A stretch of 64,000 bases of DNA from CADEED01 sp041395625 (GTDB lineage: Bacteria; Pseudomonadota; Gammaproteobacteria; Steroidobacterales; Steroidobacteraceae). Both the position numbers and the translations under genes were made by a program. The DNA lies in the NCBI GenBank assembly GCA_041395625.1, contig JAWLAE010000001.1, forward strand, positions 868,001 to 932,000, read 5' to 3'. Shown piece by piece: positions 1 to 8,158 of the stretch. Each line of letters starts with the position of its first letter. The stretch's first letter is position 1. The notes beneath the pieces were generated by a model that was not told where the DNA came from, made no database searches, and saw only the letters and a program-made list of their open reading frames with translations.

Positions 1-918
1 AGCGGCAAGAGATTGTGGCGCTATCTGGCGCGTGGCCGCAAGCCTGTGATGCCGGTGCCGATGATGAACATCATCAATGGCGGCGCACACGCGGACAATA
101 ACCTCGATGTGCAGGAGTTCATGATCCTGCCGGTCGGCGCCAAGTCCTTCAGTGAAGCTGTGCGCCAGGGCGCCGAGATCTTCCATACGCTGAAGTCGAT
201 TCTGAAGGGCAAGAAGCTTGCCACCTCGGTAGGCGATGAGGGTGGTTTCGCGCCGAATCTCGATTCGAACGATCAGGCCCTGAAGTTGATTCTGCAGGCG
301 ATCGAGAAAGCTGGTTACAAGCCGGGCAAGGATATCTATCTGGGGCTCGATGTCGCGAGCACCGAGTTCTTCGTCAAGGGCAAGTATCTGTTGCACGGCG
401 AGCGCCGCGAGTTCACCGCGGCGCAGTTCGCGAAGTACCTGGCACGACTCGTGGACAGGTATCCGATCATCACCATTGAAGATGGCATGTCCGAGGCGGA
501 CTGGGACGGCTGGGCGGGCCTCACCAAGCTGTTAGGAAAGCAAGTGCAGCTGGTCGGCGATGATCTGTTCGTGACCAATACGAAGATCCTGCGCGAGGGC
601 ATCGACAAGGGCATCGCCAACTCGATCCTGATCAAGGTGAACCAGATCGGTACGCTCACCGAGACACTGGCAGCGATCGAGATGGCCACCGAGGCGGGCT
701 ACACGGCGGTAGTTTCACATCGCTCCGGTGAGACGGAAGACGCGACGATTGCCGACATTGCGGTGGCGACAGCGGCGACTCAGATCAAGACGGGGTCGAT
801 GTCGCGTTCGGACCGGATCGCCAAGTACAACCAGTTGTTGCGAATCGAGGGCGAGCTGGGTGGGAAGGTGGCGTATGCGGGGCGCGATGCGTTTCCGATG
901 AAGTTGGGTTCGAAGTAA
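1..918 (+). CDS. eno: Enolase, 5'-truncated by window edge
   Basis: Glycolytic enolase (2-phosphoglycerate to phosphoenolpyruvate, cytosolic, Mg-dependent). Only the last 305 residues are present: the reading frame is open to base 1, and a TTG at base 13 is internal, not a start. Family signatures seen are MPVPMMNIINGGAHADN at the N-terminal/barrel junction, SVGDEGGFAPNL, the metal-binding stretches around TIEDGMSE and LVGDDLFVTN, SILIKVNQIGTLTET with the catalytic Lys, and SHRSGETEDATIADIAV near the C-terminus. The end is normal, with a TAA stop. In many gammaproteobacteria eno is followed directly by ftsB; here about 5.7 kb of other genes intervene. Confidence 0.98.
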   Translation, partial: SGKRLWRYLARGRKPVMPVPMMNIINGGAHADNNLDVQEFMILPVGAKSFSEAVRQGAEIFHTLKSILKGKKLATSVGDEGGFAPNLDSNDQALKLILQAIEKAGYKPGKDIYLGLDVASTEFFVKGKYLLHGERREFTAAQFAKYLARLVDRYPIITIEDGMSEADWDGWAGLTKLLGKQVQLVGDDLFVTNTKILREGIDKGIANSILIKVNQIGTLTETLAAIEMATEAGYTAVVSHRSGETEDATIADIAVATAATQIKTGSMSRSDRIAKYNQLLRIEGELGGKVAYAGRDAFPMKLGSK

Positions 919-1224
919 GAGCAGAAGGGAAGGTGGCGGGCGCGGCATGCGGGGCGGGGTGAGCCGCGGTCGGTCGAGATGTGCTTGGACCGGACTTGCT
1001 TGGCGCGCGCGCGGAATTTGTGTAGGGCCGTGCAGGTCCGCCGCCGCAACGACGAGGAGCGAGAACGCGGGGCGCGCGCCGGGTTGATAGCTCGGGACGA
1101 GGTGCCCTGCGAGCGGTGTGCGCGGCTCACCCCACACCCACATGCCGCACCCGTTCATCGGCGCGGTACTCAACTTCATGACGCGGTGCAGAGTGCGGCG
1201 CAATGTGCCGGCGCCGAGTCCGGC
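919..1224. other. Intergenic gap, no recognisable gene
   Basis: About 306 bases lie between the enolase stop and the convergent peptidase stop. The stretch is very GC-rich. Open frames across it translate to low-complexity Arg/Ala-rich sequence with no family resemblance, typical of out-of-frame reading of GC-rich DNA. I see no clear intrinsic terminator with a T-tract, no tRNA-like fold and no repeat pair. Confidence 0.5.
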
Positions 1225-2631
1225 TCAGACTTGAATGATCGAATCCGCCGCAGGATGGATTCGTTCGGATCCCGTGGGCGTGATCAGTGTCAGGTCTTCG
1301 AGATGCGCGCTGCCGCCGATGCCGGCCTGCATGACGGGGCAGTCGACCGAGAGGATCATGCCGGGCTCCAGCACGACGTCGCCGAGGCCCGCGGCATCCG
1401 TGTGGTACAGGCCGACGCTATGTGGACCGAAGGCCACCTTGAAATCGTGGCCGGCCTTGCGGAGCGTCTCGCGGCCCAATGCGGTGATCTCCGAGAAGCG
1501 CAGCCCCGGACGCAGCGCGTCGCGCACGGTCTCCCAGCCGAGCGCGATCGCCTTGGTGGCTTCCTGCATGGTCTTCGAGGGCTCACCGACGAATACGGTG
1601 CGCGCGAAGTCGCCGTGATACCCGGCGCCCTCGCTGACGGCGTCGAACAGGAAGGCGTCGCCGTTGCGCAGCGTGCGGTCTACACTCTCGGCCGAGACGC
1701 CGCCGATCACCATGAATACACCACGATTGCCGCGCCGCGCGGCTTCGGCGAAGAACGTCGTGCGCATCTCGCGATAACTCGCACCAGCGCGAGCCGTGCC
1801 GGCGGCGATCAGCGCGGCCCGCATGTTGGCCATGGCCGCGAGCCGCATCAACTGCAGTTCGCGCGGAGATTTGACGAGGCGGATGCGCTTCATCGTCGTG
1901 TCCGCCGGAATGACCTGCGTGGCAAAGTCAGCTGCTGCGAACAGCGCCTTGAGTTCCGCCGTATCGACGCCCACCTTGCCGCGATCGAGTCCCATCTTGC
2001 GGATCGCCCTCACGAGGGCGAACTCCGCGTCGGGACTCGCGGGCTGGCGCTCGATCGCCGCCTGCACGGTCGTCGCGCGCTTGTCCTCGTAATCCCTCAA
2101 CGGCTCACGCCCGGCGTCCTGGAAGATATTCATGCCTGCTGCGGGCGGTTCTGCTTTGAACCGCTCTGCCTTGGCGGCTGCGAGCTGTTCCGCGTCGGCT
2201 GGACCGGTGAACAGGAATACCTGGAACGGGTACTCGTACGCGTTGTCGACGAGTAGATAGTAGTAAGTGAAATCCGCGGCCACGAGACCGATGGGTTGCT
2301 GGCGATCACGACTGAGCAAGGCATGTGCGCCATAGCCGAAGCCCATGCGCGAAGTGACGGGCCAGTACCCCGTGAGGTGGTAGACATTGACAGGATTGGA
2401 CAGCACCAGCCCGTCGAGTCCGTCGCGCTCCATCATCGCGTACGCGCGCTCGAGGTCGACGGGCGGCGCCTTACGCAGAATCTCAGCGGGTGACGGGCCT
2501 GCGGGCAGGGCTGCATTTGTTGCAGCATCGGCCGCAGCATCGGTTTTCATTTGCGAACTCGCGCCATATGAGGCGGCACTGGCCGGAATTCCGGCCAGTG
2601 CCGCTGCCTTGATGAGATTTCTGCGATTCAT
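1225..2631 (-). CDS. M24-family metallopeptidase homologue (Xaa-Pro aminopeptidase-like), Tat-exported
   Basis: 468 residues. The N-terminus MNRRNLIKAAALAG carries a twin-arginine motif and a hydrophobic stretch ending in small residues, so export by Tat is predicted. Residues about 60-200 resemble the creatinase/prolidase N-terminal domain, and about 230-460 the M24 pita-bread fold. Of the five M24 metal ligands, D330 (LFDAV), D341 (GYHGDFARTV), H404 (FGPHSVGLYHTD) and E445 (AHLEDLTLI) can be placed. The usual Glu of the EPG motif appears as D430 (ILSVDCP). Activity is therefore plausible but the metal site is altered. Substrate unknown. It is convergent with eno and lies just downstream of a DUF1838 gene on the same strand (55-base gap). 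Confidence 0.85.
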   Translation of the reverse strand: MNRRNLIKAAALAGIPASAASYGASSQMKTDAAADAATNAALPAGPSPAEILRKAPPVDLERAYAMMERDGLDGLVLSNPVNVYHLTGYWPVTSRMGFGYGAHALLSRDRQQPIGLVAADFTYYYLLVDNAYEYPFQVFLFTGPADAEQLAAAKAERFKAEPPAAGMNIFQDAGREPLRDYEDKRATTVQAAIERQPASPDAEFALVRAIRKMGLDRGKVGVDTAELKALFAAADFATQVIPADTTMKRIRLVKSPRELQLMRLAAMANMRAALIAAGTARAGASYREMRTTFFAEAARRGNRGVFMVIGGVSAESVDRTLRNGDAFLFDAVSEGAGYHGDFARTVFVGEPSKTMQEATKAIALGWETVRDALRPGLRFSEITALGRETLRKAGHDFKVAFGPHSVGLYHTDAAGLGDVVLEPGMILSVDCPVMQAGIGGSAHLEDLTLITPTGSERIHPAADSIIQV

Positions 2632-2686
2632 GTGCCGAAGACTAGCAGATGTCGCGCGCAGGCACTTCCCGGCGAGTCCTGTCGAT

Positions 2687-3658
2687 CTAAGGCTTGGGCG
2701 GTTGCGGCTTCTGGGTGCGCGCGTAGTTCTCGAGGCTGGACAGGCTCGGGTCGACCCATTTGTCCGGCGCGCTCATGTAGATCGGGTAACGTTCCTTGAC
2801 GCGCGCCAACACGGCGGGCGGCGCCATTTCCGGGTCCTTGATCGAGCTGAATCGGCCGATGTAGTAGATATGCCCTGGCGCCGGTCCCATCAACATCCAT
2901 GGCAGCCACGGCGTGATACGCGACCACACACCGCTGTGCGGCAGGTGCGTGAGCGCCGGGTTTTCGACATCTTCGCGGCGCATGAAATACCGGAACATCT
3001 CCGACACGCGGTTCATCGGCCCGGCGGATTCGCGCGGCCATTTGGCCGGATCGAGCGCATTGGGATAAAACAGATGAATGTCGCTGTCGAGCGAGACGAC
3101 GTCGCCTAACAGGCCCCATGGACGCAGCAATGGGCGCTTCGGTGGTTTGTCTTTGTTGAGGCCACCATAGCTTGGCGGATCGGGGTAGTACTCGCTCAGA
3201 ACATAGTTGAACGGGTCATTGGCGACGTCGACAACCCGGACCCGCTCGCCTGTATACGGATTGCCCCACTCATCCATCATCGCGCCGGTTTTGAGATCAC
3301 GATAGAAGACCAGTTCGCGGCACAGGCGTTGATAGCTACCGTCCGGCTGCTTCAGAACACGGATCCCAGAGAAGACTTCGAAACCGAACAGCGGGCGCAC
3401 CGCCTCGTTGTCCCGTATGCCATGAACCATCCCGGTGCAATAGCCGTGGATGAACTTGCCTGGTGCGATGTCGGCTTCCAGGCGCGCGGAAGTCTCGCGG
3501 TTCCAGATCGGGTCGTCGAACGCGAGTTCGATCTTGCCGCTGGAGCGCTGCGTTTTGGTCGGTGCCGTCGAGGCTTGCGTCAGGGCAGCGATGCCCAGCA
3601 TCGAGCCGCTGGTCAACGCCGCGCGGCGCGACATTCGGTGCCGTGATTTGTCGTTCAT
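2687..3658 (-). CDS. DUF1838 family protein with Tat signal
   Basis: Start placed at the ATG complementary to 3656-3658 (MNDKSRHRMSRRAALTSG). It has an AAGGA ribosome-binding site about 10 bases upstream and puts a twin-arginine motif (SRRAALTSG) and hydrophobic segment at the N-terminus. A longer frame running up to 3724 overlaps the upstream hydrolase gene and is unlikely. The mature part (FDDPIWNRET, FGFEVFSGIR, YRDLKTGAMMDEWGNPYTGE) matches what I know of DUF1838, a family of unknown function. Product 323 residues. It is 22 bases downstream of the hydrolase stop and probably cotranscribed with it and the M24 gene. Confidence 0.75.
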   Translation of the reverse strand: MNDKSRHRMSRRAALTSGSMLGIAALTQASTAPTKTQRSSGKIELAFDDPIWNRETSARLEADIAPGKFIHGYCTGMVHGIRDNEAVRPLFGFEVFSGIRVLKQPDGSYQRLCRELVFYRDLKTGAMMDEWGNPYTGERVRVVDVANDPFNYVLSEYYPDPPSYGGLNKDKPPKRPLLRPWGLLGDVVSLDSDIHLFYPNALDPAKWPRESAGPMNRVSEMFRYFMRREDVENPALTHLPHSGVWSRITPWLPWMLMGPAPGHIYYIGRFSSIKDPEMAPPAVLARVKERYPIYMSAPDKWVDPSLSSLENYARTQKPQPPKP

Positions 3659-3680
3659 GTACTGGTCCTTCGGTTGGCGA

Positions 3681-4646
3681 TCAATCAGGTGTTGAGCTGT
3701 GTGGCGCCGGCGTGGCAGCTTCAATGTAGGCGGCTACCAGTTGGGCGAACCTCCGCGGCGCTTCCAGAGGTGGGTAGTGCCCGACGTCCGGCATGAAAAC
3801 TTTGGAAACCTGTGTACCCGTCAGGTAACCGGTGATGGTGTCTGCTGTTGCGGGCACCAGCAGATTGTCACGGCCGCCCCAGATCAATAGGGTAGGCGCC
3901 TTGACGGCACTCAGTGCCGCGACCGCCCGCGCGTGGTCGGCAACGCGGGCTACGGCGGTGAGGTAGTTTTTCTCTGGACCGCGACGATTGAAATCGTAGT
4001 ACTGCTCGCGGATACCCGCGTCGAGGCGACCCGGGTCACCGCTGAAATAGTCGAGAAAAAGATTCCAAAACTGTTGCGACTGGAATCCTGTCTCGCGCGC
4101 CACCCGTTGCGCTTCGAGAAACTCTGCGCTTTGCTTCATGTGATCCGTCGTGACCGGGTCGGATGGAGTGTTCGACAGGATCAATCGTTCGACCAGGTCC
4201 GGCCGCTTGGCGGCGAGGAAGACACCCAAGGTACCGCCGCTCGATACACCGACGAAGGTGAGGCGCGCGATACCGAGTTGCTCCATCAGGCCCTCGGGAA
4301 TATCGGTGGGCAGCAAAGTCGCAGCGGCTTCATCGGAGATGCGGCCCGACAAACCCTGCGGCGGAATATCGAAGCGGATCACGCGATAGTTACTGGTCAG
4401 CTCGGGTGCCACATGATCCCAGGTCTTGAGCGTGCTCTGCGAGCCATGCGCCATCAAGATGACGGGGCCACGGCCCTCGTCCTTGTAGTAGACCTCGACT
4501 CCCTTGACTACCGCGATGCGCCCACGCCGGTCGCCATACTTGGCGCGCAATGCTTCCAGCGTCAGAAACGGTTTGGATATTTCTGCCGCCAGCGCTGGTC
4601 CGCTGGCAGCGATGGCGAATGTTAGGGCGAGGAGTATGGATTTCAT
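3681..4646 (-). CDS. Alpha/beta hydrolase with signal peptide
   Basis: 321 residues from the ATG complementary to 4644-4646, preceded by an AAGGA site; the frame stays open 13 codons further upstream without a better start. The N-terminus MKSILLALTFAIAASGPALA is a Sec signal peptide with an AxA cleavage site, so the enzyme should be periplasmic. The hydrolase fold shows the HG oxyanion motif (LMAHGSQ), the nucleophile elbow G133-V-S135-S-G137, an acidic strand end (LLIWGGRDNLL) and the catalytic His region (VGHYPPLEAP). Substrate cannot be named. It is the first gene of a leftward set with DUF1838 and the M24 protein, and divergent from a second hydrolase at 4854. Confidence 0.85.
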   Translation of the reverse strand: MKSILLALTFAIAASGPALAAEISKPFLTLEALRAKYGDRRGRIAVVKGVEVYYKDEGRGPVILMAHGSQSTLKTWDHVAPELTSNYRVIRFDIPPQGLSGRISDEAAATLLPTDIPEGLMEQLGIARLTFVGVSSGGTLGVFLAAKRPDLVERLILSNTPSDPVTTDHMKQSAEFLEAQRVARETGFQSQQFWNLFLDYFSGDPGRLDAGIREQYYDFNRRGPEKNYLTAVARVADHARAVAALSAVKAPTLLIWGGRDNLLVPATADTITGYLTGTQVSKVFMPDVGHYPPLEAPRRFAQLVAAYIEAATPAPHSSTPD

Positions 4647-4853
4647 GGGGTATCCTTGGGCGGCACACATCGAGTGGGAATTCATCGGTACTCTATTTCA
4701 TTTTCAAGTTGTCTGGCGAGGTCGATTGCGGCACGCTTGCGGGAGTTTCCCCAGGATTGGCGCAGCCAGACGCCGGAGGAACGCCGCAATGAAAGTCTTC
4801 GATGTCGATATACTTCTGACTGACCCCACCTCCCTGCGACCGTCGCGGTTGTC

Positions 4854-5840
4854 ATGAGCGTGACCATCAAGCGTGGCATCGGAGTCCTGTCGGTACTAGT
4901 GGTCGCATTGTTGGTGTGGATCATGAGCGCCCGGGCGGGGTTGCTGACACACAACGAAGCACGCCTGCGCGCCCTCTACCAACTTCAAGACTCAAAGTAT
5001 CTGATCGTCGACGGCCAGCAGGTGCACTACGTCGACCGGGGGCGGGGTCCAGCGATCGTTTTGCTGCACGGTTCGTTCGGCAGCCTGCGCATGTGGAACG
5101 ATTGGGACGCTGAGTTGAGCAGCCAATACCGGGTAATTCGCTTCGATCGACCGCGAATGGGGCTGTCGGGGCCGGCCGCGCTCGGGCGAACCGATACTGA
5201 GCACGAACTGCGGATCATCGCTGTTCTAACCAGTCGACTCGGTGTCGAGCGCTTCTTTCTGGTGGGAACTTCGAGTGCCGGAGTAGCCGCCGCGGCCTAT
5301 GCAGCAGACCACCCGCAGCAGGTACGCGGCCTGTTACTGGCGAATATTGCTGTCGGAGCCTTCAAACCACCCACGGTGCAGCGTCCAGTAATCTTCCGTT
5401 TTCTGCTTGCGATCGATCCTTTGCTCAAAGGCTGGCGCTCGACGGAATTCTGGCGTCAGGTCCTGCTTGCCAATTTCCATGAGCCGGCCCAGGTAACGAG
5501 TGAACTGGCGCGCGAATGGGCGGACCTGAACAATCGTGCGCAGCGCATGCCGGCAGCGACGTTCTCGATGCCGCCGATGGCCCAATTCGATCGCACGATT
5601 CGCGATCTTGAGCGCATGACCGTACCTACCTTGTTGTTATGGTCTGATCACGATCACGAGTTGCCGGTCGAGACAGTTGGTCGTCGGGGCCTTGCGACAG
5701 TGGGGTCGGCTGACAAGCAACTCCGCGTAGTGAGCAACTGCGGCCATATAATGCCGCTCGAGTGCGGCCCCGAGAGTGCGCGCGCTGCACGAGCATTCTT
5801 CGAGCGCATCGTCGCTGGCTCGCCAATGAACGAGTCATGA
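4854..5840 (+). CDS. Alpha/beta hydrolase, membrane-anchored
   Basis: 328 residues from an ATG. Residues about 9-28 are a hydrophobic segment without a clear cleavage site, so an N-terminal membrane anchor with a periplasmic enzyme domain is likely. Motifs: LLHGSFGS oxyanion region, RFDRPRMGLSG, nucleophile elbow G138-T-S140-S-A142, LLLWSDHDHELP for the acid, and NCGHIMPLE for the catalytic His. It is distantly similar to the divergent hydrolase at 3681-4646 and may share its 207-base intergenic region. Substrate unknown. Confidence 0.85.
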   Translation: MSVTIKRGIGVLSVLVVALLVWIMSARAGLLTHNEARLRALYQLQDSKYLIVDGQQVHYVDRGRGPAIVLLHGSFGSLRMWNDWDAELSSQYRVIRFDRPRMGLSGPAALGRTDTEHELRIIAVLTSRLGVERFFLVGTSSAGVAAAAYAADHPQQVRGLLLANIAVGAFKPPTVQRPVIFRFLLAIDPLLKGWRSTEFWRQVLLANFHEPAQVTSELAREWADLNNRAQRMPAATFSMPPMAQFDRTIRDLERMTVPTLLLWSDHDHELPVETVGRRGLATVGSADKQLRVVSNCGHIMPLECGPESARAARAFFERIVAGSPMNES

Positions 5841-5870
5841 ATTTCTCAGTTGCGGCGTGGTCGCCGCAAA

Positions 5871-6251
5871 CTATGTGACCAGCTCCACCAGCCCGGAGTA
5901 CGGTCGCAGCTGCTCGTTAGCTGTCAGAAAATGCAGCGGCTCATACATCGCTTGCGCGACCAACAATCGATCGAACGGATCACCGGCGCCAGTGGGGAGC
6001 CGTGCGGCAGCGGCCGCGTGCTCGGCTGTGACGGGCAGTTCGATGAAGCCACTGGCCTCGATGCCCCGCGCCAGCTCGCTGACGTTTGCCTCGAGACTGC
6101 GCGCCGTAATGCGTTGTTCGCTCTCCCAGATCGACGCGGCGCTGACGTACACCTGACTGGCGGCGGCGATGCGCTCACGTGCGCTGCGGCTGAGGCGGCG
6201 CGAGTCGGCCAGCCACCATAGATAGATCGACGTGTCGAGTAACAGGCGCAC
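5871..6251 (-). CDS. PIN-domain toxin, VapC family
   Basis: 126 residues, GTG start, 12 bases downstream of the antitoxin gene. PIN domains are Mg-dependent ribonucleases; VapC toxins usually cut tRNA or rRNA. Conserved acidic residues visible are D6 (LLLDTSIYLWW), E43 (SIWESEQ), and D91/D94 (GAGDPFDRLLVAQA). The usual C-terminal Asp of the LTxD motif reads N/E here (FLTANEQL). The length is typical. The order antitoxin then toxin, transcribed leftward, fits a two-gene TA operon. Confidence 0.88.
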   Translation of the reverse strand: MRLLLDTSIYLWWLADSRRLSRSARERIAAASQVYVSAASIWESEQRITARSLEANVSELARGIEASGFIELPVTAEHAAAAARLPTGAGDPFDRLLVAQAMYEPLHFLTANEQLRPYSGLVELVT

Positions 6252-6263
6252 GGGTGGCTCGCA

Positions 6264-6512
6264 TCACGCCTGAGGGCTATCCCAGGCCAATGGCAGGTCG
6301 AAATCATCACTGATGCGCAACTTGCCCTTGAGGAATCCCGCTCGGCGCGGCGGCTGCGCCAGTTCGAGTGGCACGAGGCGTGCCATTGGTTTGCCGCCTT
6401 TGGCGATCAGCACTTCGCCGCCCGCGGCAACGTTCTCGACCAACCGCGATAGGTGGGTCTTGGCGTGATGGATATTCACCTGTTCGAGCGGTGTAGTGTC
6501 GCTACTTGGCAT
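6264..6512 (-). CDS. Antitoxin, Phd/YefM-VapB type
   Basis: 82 residues. The N-terminal part (VNIHHAKTHLSRLVENVAAGGEVLIAKG) is the Phd/YefM DNA-binding fold, and KPMARLVPLE is its usual ending. The C-terminal tail (GFLKGKLRISDDFDLPL) matches the toxin-neutralising segment of VapC-linked antitoxins (G-x-x-KGK-x-x-I-x-x-DFD). It is immediately upstream of the PIN toxin. A palindrome 44 bases upstream of the start is a candidate autoregulatory operator. Confidence 0.88.
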   Translation of the reverse strand: MPSSDTTPLEQVNIHHAKTHLSRLVENVAAGGEVLIAKGGKPMARLVPLELAQPPRRAGFLKGKLRISDDFDLPLAWDSPQA

Positions 6513-6555
6513 CGCTGGTTCCTGGCGCGCAATGACGGCGTTGGGCTATTGAAGA

Positions 6556-6578
6556 TAGACTAAGTTTAGTTTAGTCTA
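6556..6578. promoter_or_regulatory. Palindrome, putative TA operon operator
   Basis: Perfect 8-base arms TAGACTAA (6556-6563) and TTAGTCTA (6571-6578) with a 7-base spacer. They lie in a short AT-rich stretch between the antitoxin start (6512, leftward) and ftsB (6617, rightward). Phd-type antitoxins commonly autorepress through such palindromes. That role is inferred from position only; the site could also affect ftsB. Confidence 0.55.
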
Positions 6579-6616
6579 GTATGACCTGCTTGGCATTCTG
6601 ATAGGCTTTGCCGCCC

Positions 6617-6943
6617 ATGAAATGGTTGGCCGCACTTCTGCTGGTTATCTTGATCGCGCTGCAGTACCGCCTATGGCTGTCGGACGACGGCGTCCGCGAG
6701 GTCGGGCGTCTCAATGAGGCGGTCGCGGCACAACGGGCGGAGAACGAGCGGCTACGCACTCGTAATGCCCAGCTGGGCGCCGAGGTGGTCGACCTCAAGC
6801 GCGGCATGGATGCGCTCGAGGAGCGGGCTCGCAGTGAACTCGGCATGATCGCGCGCCGCGAAACCTTCTATCAGGTAGTGCCCGCGCGGCCCGTCCGGCA
6901 CACGCCGACGGTGGCACCGCGCACGCATACTGCCGCGCGCTGA
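6617..6943 (+). CDS. ftsB: Cell division protein FtsB
   Basis: 108 residues. The bitopic inner-membrane protein joins FtsL and FtsQ in the divisome. The start is the ATG giving MKWLAALLLVILIALQYRLW, one membrane helix; a TTG three codons upstream is less likely. A coiled coil follows (about residues 30-65, NEAVAAQRAENERLRTRNAQL), then the conserved ALEERARSELGMI and ETFYQVV segment. Length agrees with E. coli FtsB (103). The gene precedes ispD by 7 bases, the usual ftsB-ispD-ispF order. Confidence 0.95.
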   Translation: MKWLAALLLVILIALQYRLWLSDDGVREVGRLNEAVAAQRAENERLRTRNAQLGAEVVDLKRGMDALEERARSELGMIARRETFYQVVPARPVRHTPTVAPRTHTAAR

Positions 6944-6950
6944 CCTCGCC

Positions 6951-7664
6951 ATGCGTTACCGTGTGGTGATCCCTGCGGCGGGCAGCGGTCGCCGTCTCGC
7001 GAGTGCGATTCCCAAACAATACCTCGAGGTAGCGGGGCGCACGGTGATCGAGCATGCGCTCACGCCGTTCCTGACCGATGCACGATGTCTGGAAGTTGTC
7101 GTAGTGATCGCTGCGGACGATGCGCGGTGGCCGGTCGTCGAGCGGGCGCTGGCTGATCGCCGTCTGCGGTCCGTACCGGGCGGTGCGGAGCGCGCCGACT
7201 CGGTGTGGCACGGTCTTGCAGCCCTGCAGCCGGCGATCGCTGCCGATGACTGGGTGTTAGTGCATGATGCCGCGCGCCCTTGTTTGTCGGTCGCGGAGCT
7301 CGAGACTTTGTTGCACGAGCTGGCGCAGCACGAAGCAGGCGGCTTGCTGGCAGTACCGTTGGCCGATACGCTGAAACGCGCGGTTGGCGATTCTCCCTGG
7401 CAGTCGGCGAAGACCGTCGATCGCAGTGGCCTGTGGCGCGCGCTGACGCCACAGATGTTTCGCTATGCCTTGCTCCGCCGGGCGCTCGAGGAGGCCCGCG
7501 CCGCGGGCAGGACGCCGACCGATGAGGCGCAGGCCATCGAGTGGACTGGTCGGGTGCCCCAGATAGTAGTCGGCGACGTGCGCAACATCAAAGTGACGAC
7601 GGCGGCCGATCTGGAGTTGGTCGCAGCGCTACTGGCTGCACGCAGTGCGGCCGAGCCGCGGTAA
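6951..7664 (+). CDS. ispD: 2-C-methyl-D-erythritol 4-phosphate cytidylyltransferase
   Basis: 237 residues. It transfers CMP from CTP to MEP in the non-mevalonate isoprenoid pathway. The nucleotide-binding start VVIPAAGSGRRLASAIPKQYLEVAGRTVIEH is the family signature (G-x-G-x-R and K-Q-Y). Also present are PGGAERADSVWHGL, VHDAARPC, and TPQMFRYALLRRAL with TDEAQAIEW. Its partner ispF starts 9 bases downstream. Confidence 0.97.
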   Translation: MRYRVVIPAAGSGRRLASAIPKQYLEVAGRTVIEHALTPFLTDARCLEVVVVIAADDARWPVVERALADRRLRSVPGGAERADSVWHGLAALQPAIAADDWVLVHDAARPCLSVAELETLLHELAQHEAGGLLAVPLADTLKRAVGDSPWQSAKTVDRSGLWRALTPQMFRYALLRRALEEARAAGRTPTDEAQAIEWTGRVPQIVVGDVRNIKVTTAADLELVAALLAARSAAEPR

Positions 7665-7673
7665 GCTACGCGC

Positions 7674-8153
7674 ATGCGTATTGGCAGCGGTTTTGACGTG
7701 CATGCCTTCGGGCCGGGGGATTCCATCGTCCTGGCGGGTGTGCGGATTGCCCACTCGCGCGGCATCATCGCGCATTCCGATGGCGATGTAGTACTGCATG
7801 CCTTGTGCGATGCCTTGTTAGGTGCTGCAGGGCTGGGTGACATTGGCATGCACTTTCCGGATTCCGACCCGCTGTGGAAGGGCGTCGACAGCAGCCGCTT
7901 CGTCACGACTGTCATGGAGATGCTGCGAGTGCGCGGCTGGGTCGTCGGCAATGCGGACATCACAGTCATCGCCGAGCAACCCAAACTGGCGCCATACCGG
8001 CTGGAAATGCGCCGCACGCTGGCACAACTGCTGGTCGTTGGCGAGAACCAGGTGAACATCAAAGGCACGACGACGGAAGACCTGGGCTTTCTCGGGCGAC
8101 GTGAGGGGATCGCCGCGCAGGCGGTTGTATTGCTACTGCCGAAGCCCGCCTGA
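7674..8153 (+). CDS. ispF: 2-C-methyl-D-erythritol 2,4-cyclodiphosphate synthase
   Basis: 159 residues, usual family length. It cyclises CDP-ME-2-phosphate to MEcPP with a Zn site. Seen: IGSGFDVHAF (metal ligands D8 and H10), HSDGDVVLHALCDALLGAAGLGDIG with the third metal His, FPDSDP, and the C-terminal KGTTTEDLGFLGRREGI. Follows ispD in one transcription unit. Confidence 0.97.
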   Translation: MRIGSGFDVHAFGPGDSIVLAGVRIAHSRGIIAHSDGDVVLHALCDALLGAAGLGDIGMHFPDSDPLWKGVDSSRFVTTVMEMLRVRGWVVGNADITVIAEQPKLAPYRLEMRRTLAQLLVVGENQVNIKGTTTEDLGFLGRREGIAAQAVVLLLPKPA

Positions 8154-8158
8154 AGCTG

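Noticed and set aside
13..918. Enolase starting at the TTG at base 13
   Set aside because: The frame is open to base 1 and about 125 N-terminal residues of the family are missing, so the gene is simply cut by the window edge.
979..2256. A 425-residue forward frame covering the eno-peptidase gap
   Set aside because: Most of it is antisense to the M24 gene and its composition is that of a shadow; no motif found in the part over the gap.
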